Notes: a model not told the origin generated them from the sequence alone. DNA of 34,803 bases from Chlamydiota bacterium (GCA_013287465.1 JABDDS010000015.1:1-34803), one strand, 5' to 3'; numbered from the stretch's first letter, positions 1-8,097 are shown. Numbers and translations: made by a program.

Positions 1-142
1 TTAGCCCCGTTTGAAGCGAGTGCAGCGAGCGGAAAGCGGGGAAAACATGGTGAAAATAAATGCGCCCCGGAAGCGGGCGCAGGAAAAATGCGATGACAAT
101 TTCTAATCACACCCATTGGTCTAATAGTTGTTCTAATAGTTG

Positions 143-172
143 TTGATTTATAATTTCGTTGCTTGGTATAAT
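143..172 (+). promoter_or_regulatory. Sigma-70-type promoter of rpsU
   Basis: TTGATT (143-148) and TATAAT (167-172) are separated by 18 bp, about 75 bp before the rpsU start. Just upstream, 12-bp tandem copies of TCTAATAGTTGT lie at 120-131 and 132-143, the second touching the -35 box. Seen in the sequence; promoter function is inferred. Confidence 0.6.
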
Positions 173-187
173 TGTCTACATTCCAAT

Positions 188-206
188 GACTCTCTCATAG
201 GGAGTC
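188..206 (+). promoter_or_regulatory. Hairpin in the rpsU 5' untranslated region
   Basis: GACTCTC and GGGAGTC form a 7-bp stem (one G-T pair) around a 5-base loop, between the predicted transcription start and the rpsU start codon. It could affect mRNA stability or be a protein-binding site. Only the fold potential is seen. Confidence 0.4.
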
Positions 207-246
207 GTATATAGACGTGTCAAACCCAAAATAGGATCATAAATAG

Positions 247-426
247 ATGACAATTGTAAAAGTTCGTGTCGGAGATTCTCTCGACAAAGTCTTGCGTGCA
301 TTAAAAAAACGTCTCGATAAAGAAGGGGTGATGAAATCTGTTAAGGCTCACCGTTTCTATTCTAAGCCTTCAGTAGCAAAAAGAGCAAAATCTAAAGCTG
401 CACTTAAGTACCGCAAACAGCGATAG
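247..426 (+). CDS. rpsU: Small ribosomal subunit protein bS21
   Basis: Encodes 59 residues starting [21 protein letters not shown], a clear bS21 sequence: an N-terminal strand with the [20 protein letters not shown] motif, then a basic helical tail ending KYRKQR. bS21 sits on the 30S platform near the anti-Shine-Dalgarno end of 16S rRNA and helps initiation. It is about ten residues shorter than the E. coli protein. An AGGA (232-235) precedes the ATG by about 11 bases. It has its own promoter, and is followed by a palindromic hairpin (437-456) rather than another gene, so it is probably monocistronic. Confidence 0.95.
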   Translation: MTIVKVRVGDSLDKVLRALKKRLDKEGVMKSVKAHRFYSKPSVAKRAKSKAALKYRKQR

Positions 427-508
427 CAGCATATAGCCATGGGCGTAAGCCCATGGAGAGGTTAAAAAGAACCCATGAGCCGCGAATGCGGCGACAGAAA
501 AATCTGTG
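427..508. repeat. Dispersed palindromic repeat, family R3, half copy
   Basis: Directly after the rpsU stop. Contains a perfect hairpin, CCATGGGC-GTAA-GCCCATGG (437-456), then a stretch with GAGCCGCGAATGCGGCGACAG. Both parts recur in the same order at about 27495-27580 inside a complete palindrome, so this is a half or decayed copy. The hairpin may end rpsU transcription, though no T-run follows. Confidence 0.7.
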
Positions 509-738
509 AGATTCGTTAGTTTAGTTTATCACATTAAGATTCATCTCAGATGGCTCTTAAAGTTATTTCGCAGGCTTATACTAATGAAGCCTCTTGCTGT
601 AGAATTTTAAGAAACTCGTGCACACGCTCTGCGGGGCCCTGAATGCGTGTATTAAAGATCGGGAAGAATTTTAATTTCTTTATTAAACTGCCTAAGGCAT
701 GCAATCCGCGTTAAAACACAATGAGCAGATTGTATTTT
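509..738. other. Non-coding stretch
   Basis: I see no gene with a ribosome-binding site, no tRNA and no strong repeat here. It separates the R3 half copy from the next palindrome. Confidence 0.4.
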
Positions 739-884
739 AAAGGACAAACGACGCCAAGGACCTTAAAGACACCAAGGACTTATGGACGAAAAGGGCTTTC
801 TGGAATCCCCTTTAGAGCATGATATAGCCCTTCTTGTCCTTGGCGTCCTTAAGGTCCTTGGTGTCCTTGGCGTCGTTTGTCCTT
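739..884. repeat. Imperfect palindrome of CCAAGGAC-type units
   Basis: The left end (739 onward) contains AAAGGACAAACGACGCCAAG and the right end (ending at 884) its reverse complement. Between them short CCTTGGYGTCCTT-type units repeat on both strands, so several alternative pairings exist. The array continues past 884 into the end of the neighbouring minus-strand gene. Confidence 0.75.
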
Positions 885-889
885 TGTCC

Positions 890-1336
890 TTAAGGTCTTT
901 CGTCCTTTTTACAAATAGCATCAAAGACGCTTTGAGTTGACTCTATCGGGTCTGTTAAACCTGGTAGTTCGCAAGGGACTATCGTGCCGATTTCACAAAA
1001 TCTGCGATCGTTCTCCCGTTGCTTTACATTATGTTGGAGACTATCAACGACAAATTGTTGACGCTGTTCACAAAAGACTTTAGATGGTACGTTAATAAGT
1101 TCGAGTGCTTGCCTAGCGCTTGCCAAAATTTGTTTTGCTTGCATACCATCTTCAAAATCACCTGAAACTTTGGCCCATACCGCATTGGCAAAAAACTTTT
1201 GGTTTTGTGGAGCAGTTTTATATCCGCGTGCAGCTCCAACTACTCCGTTGTTATCTTTACTCGCAGTTGCCGGTTTTTGCGGTTGTTGTTCCTGCATCTG
1301 CTGTCTGTTAGGTTTAAGAGATACATTAAAACTCAT
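890..1336 (-). CDS. Hypothetical protein, 148 residues
   Basis: I do not recognise this protein. The N-terminal third is polar and rich in Gln, Lys and Ala (low complexity, likely disordered); the rest looks helical, with scattered Cys. No signal peptide or membrane segment. The start is well supported: AAGGAGAAAATT precedes the ATG. It begins 13 bp after the NifU-like gene on the same strand and is probably the last gene of the gpmA operon. Its final codons (reading KKDERP then stop) lie in the outer part of the palindromic array that ends near 890, so the C-terminus may have been reshaped by the repeat. Confidence 0.6.
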   Translation of the reverse strand: MSFNVSLKPNRQQMQEQQPQKPATASKDNNGVVGAARGYKTAPQNQKFFANAVWAKVSGDFEDGMQAKQILASARQALELINVPSKVFCEQRQQFVVDSLQHNVKQRENDRRFCEIGTIVPCELPGLTDPIESTQSVFDAICKKDERP

Positions 1337-1349
1337 AATTTTCTCCTTT

Positions 1350-2141
1350 TTAGTGTGTCGTATTCATTTGTAAATCGGGAATGACGATCAATTCTGGGTG
1401 TACTTTCGCCCGAAGCGTCTGTTGTATGTATGAGAGGGTTGTGCCGATCGACGAATAACACGACGTGCAAGACCCTTGGTAGGCAATGATAAGTTCTTTA
1501 TCGTTGAGCAAGTTAATCACAGAGACTCCACCTGCATCAAGAGCAATATAAGGGCGCACATCTTGATCCAGGACCTCTTCGACGACGGCGATTTTCTTTT
1601 TAATTGGCAAATCCATCCACCCGGGATAGCCCCCAGGAATGACTTCTCCGACCTCTTTGGGTGCTGGAGTGACATAGGTGTCAGCGAAGGGGATATCTGT
1701 GCATTTTTCTGCGGCATTGTCGATAGCCTCCAAAATCAGATTGAGGAGAGGATTGCTTTCTTTGGGAAAGGCTGCTTCATCGGGACGGTCCCTCACTTGC
1801 TTATCAATCAGCGTGGTGCTAATCCGTTTAGCCTGATCATAGTTTTTCCCCACCATGATTTCACATGCGGCCTCGGCAGCTCCGATGAGGGCCGATTGAC
1901 CAAAAACTTGGAATTTGACGTCGATGATGATTCCATCGTCCTTATCTACAAGCCAGTAAAAACGGATGGCGTTTCCATCGGCGACATTTCCATATTCTCC
2001 TGCAACGAGACGGACGTCGCGGGCTTCTGCCTCGGCGGCGGAAAACCAACCTACCGAGCGGGGATTTTCAATTTTTGAAGCGAGTTTTTTACTGTAACGC
2101 GTCCATGGAAATGGGGTCGTGAGCGCTGCTAGTCCGTTCAT
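1350..2141 (-). CDS. NifU-like protein lacking the scaffold cysteines
   Basis: 263 residues. The N-terminal domain aligns by eye with the IscU-like scaffold domain of NifU (WTRYSKKLASKIENPRS, then FYWLVDKDDGIIIDVKFQVF). The C-terminal part (about 180-255) is an Nfu domain with DAGGVSVIN and a CTSC motif at 225-228, able to bind Fe-S in the family. All three scaffold Cys seem to be missing: the CGD motif is ADG (54-56), the FGC motif is FGQ (80-82), and the HCS motif is not visible. The start at 2141 is chosen over an in-frame ATG at 2165 because AAAGGAG lies just before it and it overlaps the NifS-like stop as ATGA, a sign of translational coupling. Known family function is Fe-S assembly; here only the Nfu-type carrier role looks possible. 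Confidence 0.85.
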   Translation of the reverse strand: MNGLAALTTPFPWTRYSKKLASKIENPRSVGWFSAAEAEARDVRLVAGEYGNVADGNAIRFYWLVDKDDGIIIDVKFQVFGQSALIGAAEAACEIMVGKNYDQAKRISTTLIDKQVRDRPDEAAFPKESNPLLNLILEAIDNAAEKCTDIPFADTYVTPAPKEVGEVIPGGYPGWMDLPIKKKIAVVEEVLDQDVRPYIALDAGGVSVINLLNDKELIIAYQGSCTSCYSSIGTTLSYIQQTLRAKVHPELIVIPDLQMNTTH

Positions 2142-3316
2142 TGTGACTCCTTTGCAACAATCCACTGGTTAGAGACGTGGCGTAGTTTTTTGACGGCATC
2201 GATGATGATTTCAGCGGCGCGATCCACTTCATCTTCAGTGGTTTCTCTCGATAAGCTAAAGCTGATGGCGCTTCTAGCTGTCAATTCATCGATTCCCGAT
2301 CCCATTAGAATGAGTCCGATCTGCTGGTGGGTGCCTCCTCCAATGCTTGCATAGACTCCTTTGCGGTTGAGAAGATAGAGAAGGGCTTCATTAAGGATTC
2401 CAGGAAAAGCGATCGCTGTTGTATGAGGAAGTCGTTCTTGATCTTGAAAAAATGCTCTCGACCCGGGAATGGAGGCTGTGAGGGTATTCTCTAGTTTGCT
2501 TCTCAGACGTGCAATTTCAGTGCACATGAGGTCGCGTGCATCGAGAGCTTCTCTTGCGGCTTGTCCAAGGGCTACTAATCCTGCAATGCTATAGCTTCCA
2601 GCTCGCAGTCCTCCTTGGTCGCTTCCTCCTAAAATAAAAGGGGAACATCTAACATCCCCGCGTATGTAAAGCGCTCCTGTTCCTGAGGGGGCATGAAAAC
2701 TATCTCCGTTGAAAGTAAGGAAATGGGCAGGCACATCATCCCAGTCTGTGTGGAGCTTACCGATGGCGTGGGAAGCTTCGAGGTGGAGGCGTACTCCTCG
2801 TTCTTGGCAAAGAGCTGCAATTGCCTGGATGGGATTGATGACGCCTGTGAGGGCATTGGCCCAGCTGAGAGAAATCAGGGCTGTTCTTGGATTGAGGGCG
2901 TCGGCAATCGCTTGAGGCGTGATCTTGCCTTCGTGGTCAGCTGGGACCATTTTGCCAAGGCAACTGAGCTTTTCCAAGCGATTGATTGCCATCATGGCTG
3001 GGGCTTCATCGATCGATGAGGTGATAAACTGGTTTTTTCCCGTCGGGATCGTCACATCGAAGTAGGTGGAAAGGATGGCGTGGTTCACTCCTTCTGCTGC
3101 TGATGAGGTAAAGAGGATCGTATCGTGTTCTTTTGCTCCAACGAGAGCATAAAGACCTCTCAAGGAATCTTCAATCGCAGGGAATAAACTTTGCCCCATT
3201 TGGTGGGGTGCTGCGGGAGAACCCCAACGCTCGGTGAGGAAAGGAACCATTTTTGCTACAGCCTGTGGGGAGGGACATGTGGTGGTGTTATTATCTAGGT
3301 AGATCGGTTTTGGCAT
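2138..3316 (-). CDS. NifS/IscS-family protein without PLP lysine or catalytic cysteine
   Basis: 392 residues with the class V aminotransferase fold throughout: IYLDNNTTT at the N-terminus, FTSSAAEGVNHAI, ILGGSDQGGLRAGS, and a C-terminal ISFSLSRETTEDEVD. The key chemistry is absent. The PLP-lysine motif (SGHK in active enzymes) reads NGDS (203-206), so Lys is Ser. The PLP-stacking His of the EH motif is replaced (DE at 103-104). The pyridine-nitrogen Asp is Glu180, and the usual Gln is His183. The Cys loop (GSAC) reads GGGT (326-329). It should therefore not act as a cysteine desulfurase. The start at 3316 (MPKPIYLDNN) is chosen because the longer frame only runs through the gpmA 3' end. It sits 10 bp after gpmA and overlaps the NifU-like gene by 4 bp. 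Confidence 0.85.
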   Translation of the reverse strand: MPKPIYLDNNTTTCPSPQAVAKMVPFLTERWGSPAAPHQMGQSLFPAIEDSLRGLYALVGAKEHDTILFTSSAAEGVNHAILSTYFDVTIPTGKNQFITSSIDEAPAMMAINRLEKLSCLGKMVPADHEGKITPQAIADALNPRTALISLSWANALTGVINPIQAIAALCQERGVRLHLEASHAIGKLHTDWDDVPAHFLTFNGDSFHAPSGTGALYIRGDVRCSPFILGGSDQGGLRAGSYSIAGLVALGQAAREALDARDLMCTEIARLRSKLENTLTASIPGSRAFFQDQERLPHTTAIAFPGILNEALLYLLNRKGVYASIGGGTHQQIGLILMGSGIDELTARSAISFSLSRETTEDEVDRAAEIIIDAVKKLRHVSNQWIVAKESQ

Positions 3317-3326
3317 AAATGGTGTA

Positions 3327-4010
3327 TTAATTTTTATTTTTTGAAAAGGTGCCGTCTGTGTAGGTGTAGGTGATGGGGACGGCAGTGGGAATTTCAAGGT
3401 GGAGGACTTCATCTTTGGAGAGACCATCCAGGAACATCATGATAGAACGAAGAGAGTTGCCATGCGCGCACACAAAGACGTTGAGCCCTTTGTCGAGCAT
3501 TGGGATGATCGTATCAGTAAAGTAAGGAATCGAGCGTTGAGCTGTCATCTCTAGGCTTTCTCCACCAGGAGGGGCAATATTGTAGCTTCTTCTCCACAGT
3601 TGAACTTGATCTGCACCGAATTTTTTGATTGTTTCAGCTTTATTGAGCCCCTGGAGCTCTCCATACATTCGTTCATTTAATTCCTGAGCTTCGATCACGG
3701 GTATTGTGTTTTCTTTTGTTTTGAGATCGAAGATTTTTCCTTGTGTCTCTTGTTGCTTTTCTCCTGTGTGTAGGATAACAGGCGTCTTACCCGAAGAGTG
3801 ATCGTTCATTGCTAGCATTGCAGTCATTTGTGCCCGTATTAACGTTGAGGTCATGATGATGTCGATGGGCATCTCGCGGATTAACAGGCCAGCTTTTAAA
3901 GCCTCTTCGACCCCTTCTTTTGACAAGGGAATATCGACCCATCCCGTGAATAGGTTCTCTTTATTCCATCTCGATTGCGCATGGCGCATAAGGATCAATT
4001 GGCTGCTCAT
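3327..4010 (-). CDS. gpmA: 2,3-bisphosphoglycerate-dependent phosphoglycerate mutase
   Basis: Interconverts 3- and 2-phosphoglycerate in glycolysis through a phosphohistidine. Family motifs: LMRHAQSRWNKENLFTGW at the N-terminus with the phosphorylated His at position 10 (RHA instead of the usual RHG), ERMYGELQGLNK in the middle (the common form is ERHYG), WRRSYNIAPPGGES, and the second active-site His in AHGNSLRS. At 227 residues it is shorter than the E. coli enzyme (about 250), the size I remember for chlamydial versions. AGGG lies just before the ATG. First gene of a four-gene minus-strand run, with a 210-bp palindrome directly upstream. Confidence 0.95.
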   Translation of the reverse strand: MSSQLILMRHAQSRWNKENLFTGWVDIPLSKEGVEEALKAGLLIREMPIDIIMTSTLIRAQMTAMLAMNDHSSGKTPVILHTGEKQQETQGKIFDLKTKENTIPVIEAQELNERMYGELQGLNKAETIKKFGADQVQLWRRSYNIAPPGGESLEMTAQRSIPYFTDTIIPMLDKGLNVFVCAHGNSLRSIMMFLDGLSKDEVLHLEIPTAVPITYTYTDGTFSKNKN

Positions 4011-4024
4011 GGAAACCCTGTGTT

Positions 4025-4237
4025 AACGCGAGTTTTGGATAACCAGCACTGAGGTCAGGCTTGGTATTCTGGTATTCTGGGGGAAGCATGGGGTCTGGCT
4101 TGATATTCTGATATTTTGGCGTTCGTTGCCTAGTCTATAACGATGGACACCAAAATACCAGAATACCAAGCCTGACCCCTATGCCCCCAGAATACCAAGC
4201 CAGACCCTAATGCTGTTGCTTATCCAAAACTCGCGTT
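4025..4237. repeat. Nested imperfect palindrome upstream of gpmA
   Basis: The outer arms are perfect: AACGCGAGTTTTGGATA near 4026 and its complement ending at 4237. Inside, GTCTGGCTTGGTATTCTGG-like units repeat twice in each arm with variations, so the arms can pair in register or shifted. It fills the gap between the 4279 gene and gpmA. A transcript crossing it would form a very long hairpin. Confidence 0.85.
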
Positions 4238-4278
4238 GTGTTATGAAACTCGCAGTATACCATGGTCATGGAAAACAC

Positions 4279-5511
4279 TCAAGGATTAGTAATAGGAAGT
4301 CCTTTTGAGAGTTTTGTGTTGACGTGAGAGGACATCGCAGCCATTAATTCGCTTCGACGATGTCCGTTTTCATCGATGGCAAATCGGGCATTATACCTGC
4401 CTTTACTTTTAAAACCTTCGAACCAATGGTTGCCGAGGAGTGCGGGGTCGGCAGCATTGATGACGCTGACAGGGGCAACTTTACCTGGAGAAAGGATTTC
4501 ATAACCATCAGCGAGCTCTTGCCCTTTGATAAATGCATCGGTTTCTGGACACAAGGTGACATGAGATGCAAATGGGCAATGTTCGAATGCTTTAACAAAG
4601 GCAGCGTAGTTATCTCCTGGTTCTTGCTTTAGGTGCTCTTCAAAAGACTCACCAGTGGGACCCGCTAAGAAGAGTTCAATCCCTTGATTATCCACAGCTT
4701 CTCTCATCACACGGGTAAAGGCATTGACCAATCGTTCTGCGATTTCATTGCGCAATTTACCCATCTTTTTTTCAGGTAAAATGTAGTCTCCTTCCATATT
4801 TCTGAGGAAAGCCCCCATTCCGAAATAGTTCCAAATGATTTTTTTTGCTCCAGAAGCTATTTGAGCTTGGAAGGCGCCATATGCAATTTTTTCCATTGTA
4901 TGGAGATATGTGCTTTTATTCTTCTCTTTAGATATATCTATCCACCTTGGATCTGGAGCTGGAGTGCTATGCATCAGAAAGGCATTGCGACCTTTTTTTT
5001 CTTCGAATTTTTCATCGTAATCCATTCTAATAGGTGTTTGAATTGTCATTCCTTGTGGAATGAGGTCTTGCTCCTCCTCTGATTCATCCTGTTCGTGGGC
5101 TGCTGCGGCCGCAGCCTCTTGTGGTATTGGTGGAGAATACGCAGGTCCACGATAAAATTTAACATGTTGTAATAAAGGGAAAAACTCATCGCCTTCTTTT
5201 ATGCACCCGTTTTTTAGATGTGCTTTCATTGCGTTCACGGTCGCTGCACGCGCCCGATCCCTCACTTGATCTGAAACTAATGGGAATCCAGGTCCCTTCA
5301 CTTCTTTAGATGTTATCGGAGGCGCCGATTTAATACTTTCAAATGGATTAACGACTTGTGCGACTAGCGAAGGATTAGTTTCATCTTTTTCATTATCTAA
5401 AGGTGTTATTTCTCTTCCTCTTAGCAAGTCTCCTGATTGTTGTTTTGGGGGAGGAGAAGGCTTTTCATGTGAGGAAAAACTAGGCAACCAACTAGTTAAC
5501 ATTTTGATCAT
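4279..5511 (-). CDS. Hypothetical protein, 410 residues, possibly an effector
   Basis: Not recognised. The start at 5511 (MIKMLTSWLPSF) is chosen over a longer frame because AGGAG lies just before it. The N-terminal 130 or so residues are polar and Pro/Ser-rich with no signal peptide, as often seen in type III secretion substrates (inference). Next come a run of six Ala and an acidic linker. The C-terminal 230 residues look like a compact alpha/beta domain with hydrophobic strands (KKIIWNYFGMGAF, IELFLAGPTGE, ASHVTLCPET, VSVINAADPALLGNHWF). The last motif is faintly like macro-domain loops, but I do not claim that. It has its own promoter (5602-5630). Confidence 0.6.
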   Translation of the reverse strand: MIKMLTSWLPSFSSHEKPSPPPKQQSGDLLRGREITPLDNEKDETNPSLVAQVVNPFESIKSAPPITSKEVKGPGFPLVSDQVRDRARAATVNAMKAHLKNGCIKEGDEFFPLLQHVKFYRGPAYSPPIPQEAAAAAAHEQDESEEEQDLIPQGMTIQTPIRMDYDEKFEEKKGRNAFLMHSTPAPDPRWIDISKEKNKSTYLHTMEKIAYGAFQAQIASGAKKIIWNYFGMGAFLRNMEGDYILPEKKMGKLRNEIAERLVNAFTRVMREAVDNQGIELFLAGPTGESFEEHLKQEPGDNYAAFVKAFEHCPFASHVTLCPETDAFIKGQELADGYEILSPGKVAPVSVINAADPALLGNHWFEGFKSKGRYNARFAIDENGHRRSELMAAMSSHVNTKLSKGLPITNP

Positions 5512-5601
5512 GTAGAGCTCCTGCGTTTTTATATTGAGTTTAATGTAAAAAAAATTAAATTTTATATACAACTAAATGGTATTGATATTTATCATAGAGC
5601 C

Positions 5602-5630
5602 ATTATACACTTTTTATTTAATTATTACAA
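5602..5630 (-). promoter_or_regulatory. Promoter of the 410-residue hypothetical gene
   Basis: On the minus strand, TTGTAA and a perfect TATAAT are separated by 17 bp in very AT-rich DNA, giving a 5' untranslated region of about 85 bases before the ATG at 5511. Confidence 0.6.
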
Positions 5631-5653
5631 CCATTTATTTACGGTTTTTTAAT

Positions 5654-5680
5654 GACGTTTAACAGGCTAAAATAAACGTC
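5654..5680. promoter_or_regulatory. Inverted repeat upstream of the MFS gene
   Basis: GACGTTTA and TAAACGTC form a perfect 8-bp stem with an 11-base spacer, ending 10 bp before the predicted -35 box at 5691 and between two divergent promoters. It could be a repressor operator. A weak terminator is less likely, as no transcript clearly runs into it. Confidence 0.4.
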
Positions 5681-5690
5681 CTTTGTTCTT

Positions 5691-5718
5691 TTGAAATAAA
5701 GATTCCCTGTGTTACGAT
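5691..5718 (+). promoter_or_regulatory. Promoter of the MFS-kinase pair
   Basis: TTGAAA (5691-5696), 16-bp spacer, TACGAT (5713-5718) preceded by TGT, an extended -10 feature that may offset the weaker hexamer. About 30 bp before the start codon. Confidence 0.45.
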
Positions 5719-5747
5719 CTGAATGAAGTGTCCAAAGAAAAGGCGAT

Positions 5748-6941
5748 GTGAAGACCATGAAAAATTACAAAACATTTCAATTTATTTTACTCCTTACCCC
5801 TTTCGTCTTTAGTTTTGCTTTGGGATTGGATATTTACATTCCAATTGTGCCGCAAATGGCCAAAATTTTTGGTACGACTCCGGCTATGATCCAGCTGACA
5901 TTGAGCCTGTTTCTATTTATTACAGGCATTGGACAGTTGATCCTTGGTCCTCTTTCTGATCAATATGGGAGGAAAGTTATTCTTTATGTTGCCTCTGTTC
6001 TTTATGGACTTGGTTCTTTGGGGTGTGTATTTTCAGAGGATATTGTTTGGTTAATTGTTTCCCGCGTTGTCAGTTCTCTCGGTGCTTGCGGTTTACTAGT
6101 CACTTCTTATGCTTTGGTTCGCGATCTTTATTCGGGAGAGACCAGCGCGAGGATGTATAGCTTTCTTGGTGGTGCTACTGGAATCTCTCCTACATTTGCC
6201 CCGATTATTGGTGGTTACTTAGCTCTGTATTTTGGTTGGCAGAGTATATTTGTTTTTTTGACGGGTATTGGTATGTTAGCTTTTTTCATTACCGGTCGGT
6301 GGATTGAAGAAACCCATCCTAAAGAGCTGCGCGTGAAAATGAACCAAGAAATATTTAGGCGTTATTGGGATATTTTCACCAATAAACAGTTTATCTCTTT
6401 TGCCTTGATAGGAGGCTTTGGAGAAGCCGTTTTTTTCTGTTTTTTCTCGATATCCCCTTTCATTATTATAGATCTTCATGGTACTCCCACTCATGAATTT
6501 GGGTATTATTTTGCCTTTTTCGGTCTCGTGATTAGTTTGGGAGGTTTTGCTAGCGCCAAATTGGTTCAAAAAATAGGGATCTACCGTACGATTGTTACTG
6601 GGATTACGTTTATGTTTATTGGGGGATTGAGCATGATCTCCTGGCATTGCATTAATTGCTTGAGTCTCTCCGGTTTTATTATTCCCATGATCATTGCTTG
6701 TTCGGGGGCGATGTTTATCATTGGAGGATGTACTTCGATTGCGTTGGAGCCATTTCCTTTGATTGCGGGGACGGCAGCAGCGGCGCTTGGAGCCGTTGAA
6801 TTTGGCGTTGCAGCGATTGTAGGCTCTCTTTTGATGCTGTTTCCCGTCGACTCCTCGATGCCATATGGAGTGTTTATCATCATTCTTGCTATTCTTTCTT
6901 TGGTTCTATTTCTTCGTTTTAGGAAGACTCAAGCGAAGTAA
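5748..6941 (+). CDS. MFS transporter, Bcr/CflA drug-resistance type
   Basis: 397 residues with about 12 hydrophobic segments. The N-terminal helix carries GLDIYIPIVPQMAKIF and the loop between helices 2 and 3 reads LGPLSDQYGRKVIL, the MFS signature in the form typical of the Bcr/CflA subfamily of proton-driven efflux pumps in the inner membrane. The length is normal. The start is either GTG at 5748, with AAGG a few bases upstream, or ATG at 5757; GTG fits the ribosome-binding site better. The APH-fold kinase follows 23 bp later on the same strand. Substrate unknown. Confidence 0.85.
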   Translation: MKTMKNYKTFQFILLLTPFVFSFALGLDIYIPIVPQMAKIFGTTPAMIQLTLSLFLFITGIGQLILGPLSDQYGRKVILYVASVLYGLGSLGCVFSEDIVWLIVSRVVSSLGACGLLVTSYALVRDLYSGETSARMYSFLGGATGISPTFAPIIGGYLALYFGWQSIFVFLTGIGMLAFFITGRWIEETHPKELRVKMNQEIFRRYWDIFTNKQFISFALIGGFGEAVFFCFFSISPFIIIDLHGTPTHEFGYYFAFFGLVISLGGFASAKLVQKIGIYRTIVTGITFMFIGGLSMISWHCINCLSLSGFIIPMIIACSGAMFIIGGCTSIALEPFPLIAGTAAAALGAVEFGVAAIVGSLLMLFPVDSSMPYGVFIIILAILSLVLFLRFRKTQAK

Positions 6942-6964
6942 AAAAAATAATTGGATTTTAACTC

Positions 6965-7921
6965 ATGTATGTCCATCACCAATCTCATGAAGAGATGATT
7001 CAGCTAGTTATAGCGTCTAGGCTTGGACAAGTACCAAAGTCAATTCATCGCATTACTATAGGCATTTCTAACGAGGTATATCGAATCATCTTAGAAAATG
7101 AAGAGGTGATTGCACGGCTTAGTTCAGAGAATCGCTTTTTAATGGGATCTCATGACCATATTCCGCAGTTCAAAGCATTGGGGATTTTAGTGCCGGATAT
7201 TTTGGTTGAAGATTATAGTAAAAGTCTGATACCGCTCTCTTATCAGATCCTAAGCAAAATCGAAGGGGAAGATTTAGGACAAGTGATTGAAACTCTCTCT
7301 GATAGTCAATTAAAGGATCTAGCCAAGGAGATTGCAAATATCTTCAATAAAGTAAAAGCAATTCCTTCTTCGGAAAAATTTGGAGTTATTTGGGGTGGTG
7401 GGGATGATGAAGTTAGTGATACCTGGACAGAAAGAATGCAAATTTGGATTGAGGAGTCAGTACAAAGGGGATTATCAACTAGTGTTATAGACGATGAAGT
7501 TGTCGGTATAGCAGAAAATTTATATAAACAATATCAAGCGTATTTTTCTTCTATCAAACCGACGATGTATTATGGAGATATTTGTTCTAAAAATGTGATG
7601 ATTTATCATGGAATATTCAATGGTTTGGTTGATCTCGATGGTTTAACTCAAGGAGACCCCCTAGAAGCTATTGGAAGAATCTATTTATCCTGGTATGGCA
7701 CACATCATGGAGATGTTTATTCGACAGCAATTATGGATGGACTTGGGCTTAATCAAGAACAGAGAGAATTAGTCAAAATGTATGCGCTTCTGAATCAGAT
7801 TTCATGGGCCTGTGAGAATGGGATACAATTCAATCAAAATACCAAAGCAACGGTCAATAAGGAAAAACAACGAAGAGACAAAGCTTTGATAAAAATACTC
7901 GCTTCTGAACTCAGTCTTTAG
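6965..7921 (+). CDS. APH/choline-kinase-fold phosphotransferase
   Basis: 318 residues, probably a small-molecule or aminoglycoside-type kinase. The catalytic loop is YYGDICSKN (202-210), matching the family HGDxxxxN with Tyr for His, and the metal-binding segment is VDLDG (222-226), followed by the family's GDPLEAIGRIY. The N-terminal lobe has NEVYRIILENEEVIARLS, as in the APH glycine-poor loop and VxR-type strand. Substrate cannot be read from sequence; homologues act on antibiotics, choline, homoserine or thiamine. It sits 23 bp after the efflux gene and is probably co-transcribed. The ribosome-binding site is weak. Confidence 0.75.
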   Translation: MYVHHQSHEEMIQLVIASRLGQVPKSIHRITIGISNEVYRIILENEEVIARLSSENRFLMGSHDHIPQFKALGILVPDILVEDYSKSLIPLSYQILSKIEGEDLGQVIETLSDSQLKDLAKEIANIFNKVKAIPSSEKFGVIWGGGDDEVSDTWTERMQIWIEESVQRGLSTSVIDDEVVGIAENLYKQYQAYFSSIKPTMYYGDICSKNVMIYHGIFNGLVDLDGLTQGDPLEAIGRIYLSWYGTHHGDVYSTAIMDGLGLNQEQRELVKMYALLNQISWACENGIQFNQNTKATVNKEKQRRDKALIKILASELSL

Positions 7922-8097
7922 CTTCAACGCAGCACTATGCATGAATAAATGCCAACTTTTGAATGTGTTTCGGTATATATCCCCAATTTTATTGGATTCT
8001 ACTACCTTTTAATATCAACGCAGAGGCGCAAGAGGCGGGGAGACGCAGGGAGGCAAAAGGAAATTAAGGATTTGTTCAACCTCCAATTTATACGAAA
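7922..8097. other. Gap after the kinase gene
   Basis: No gene seen. Contains a CGCAGAGGCGCAAGAGGCGG-like tract at about 8020, a diverged form of the (A/G)CGCAAAG repeats that flank several palindromes in this window. Confidence 0.4.

Noticed and set aside
1476-2078. 200-residue plus-strand ORF opposite the NifU-like gene
   Set aside because: Antisense shadow; no ribosome-binding site and the minus strand carries clear family motifs.
3317-3427. N-terminal extension of the NifS-like protein
   Set aside because: It lies within the gpmA coding region in another frame and is low complexity; the family begins at MPKPIYLDNN.
6965-7921. APH protein as an aminoglycoside resistance gene
   Set aside because: The fold covers many kinases; the catalytic loop His is Tyr and substrate residues cannot be read.
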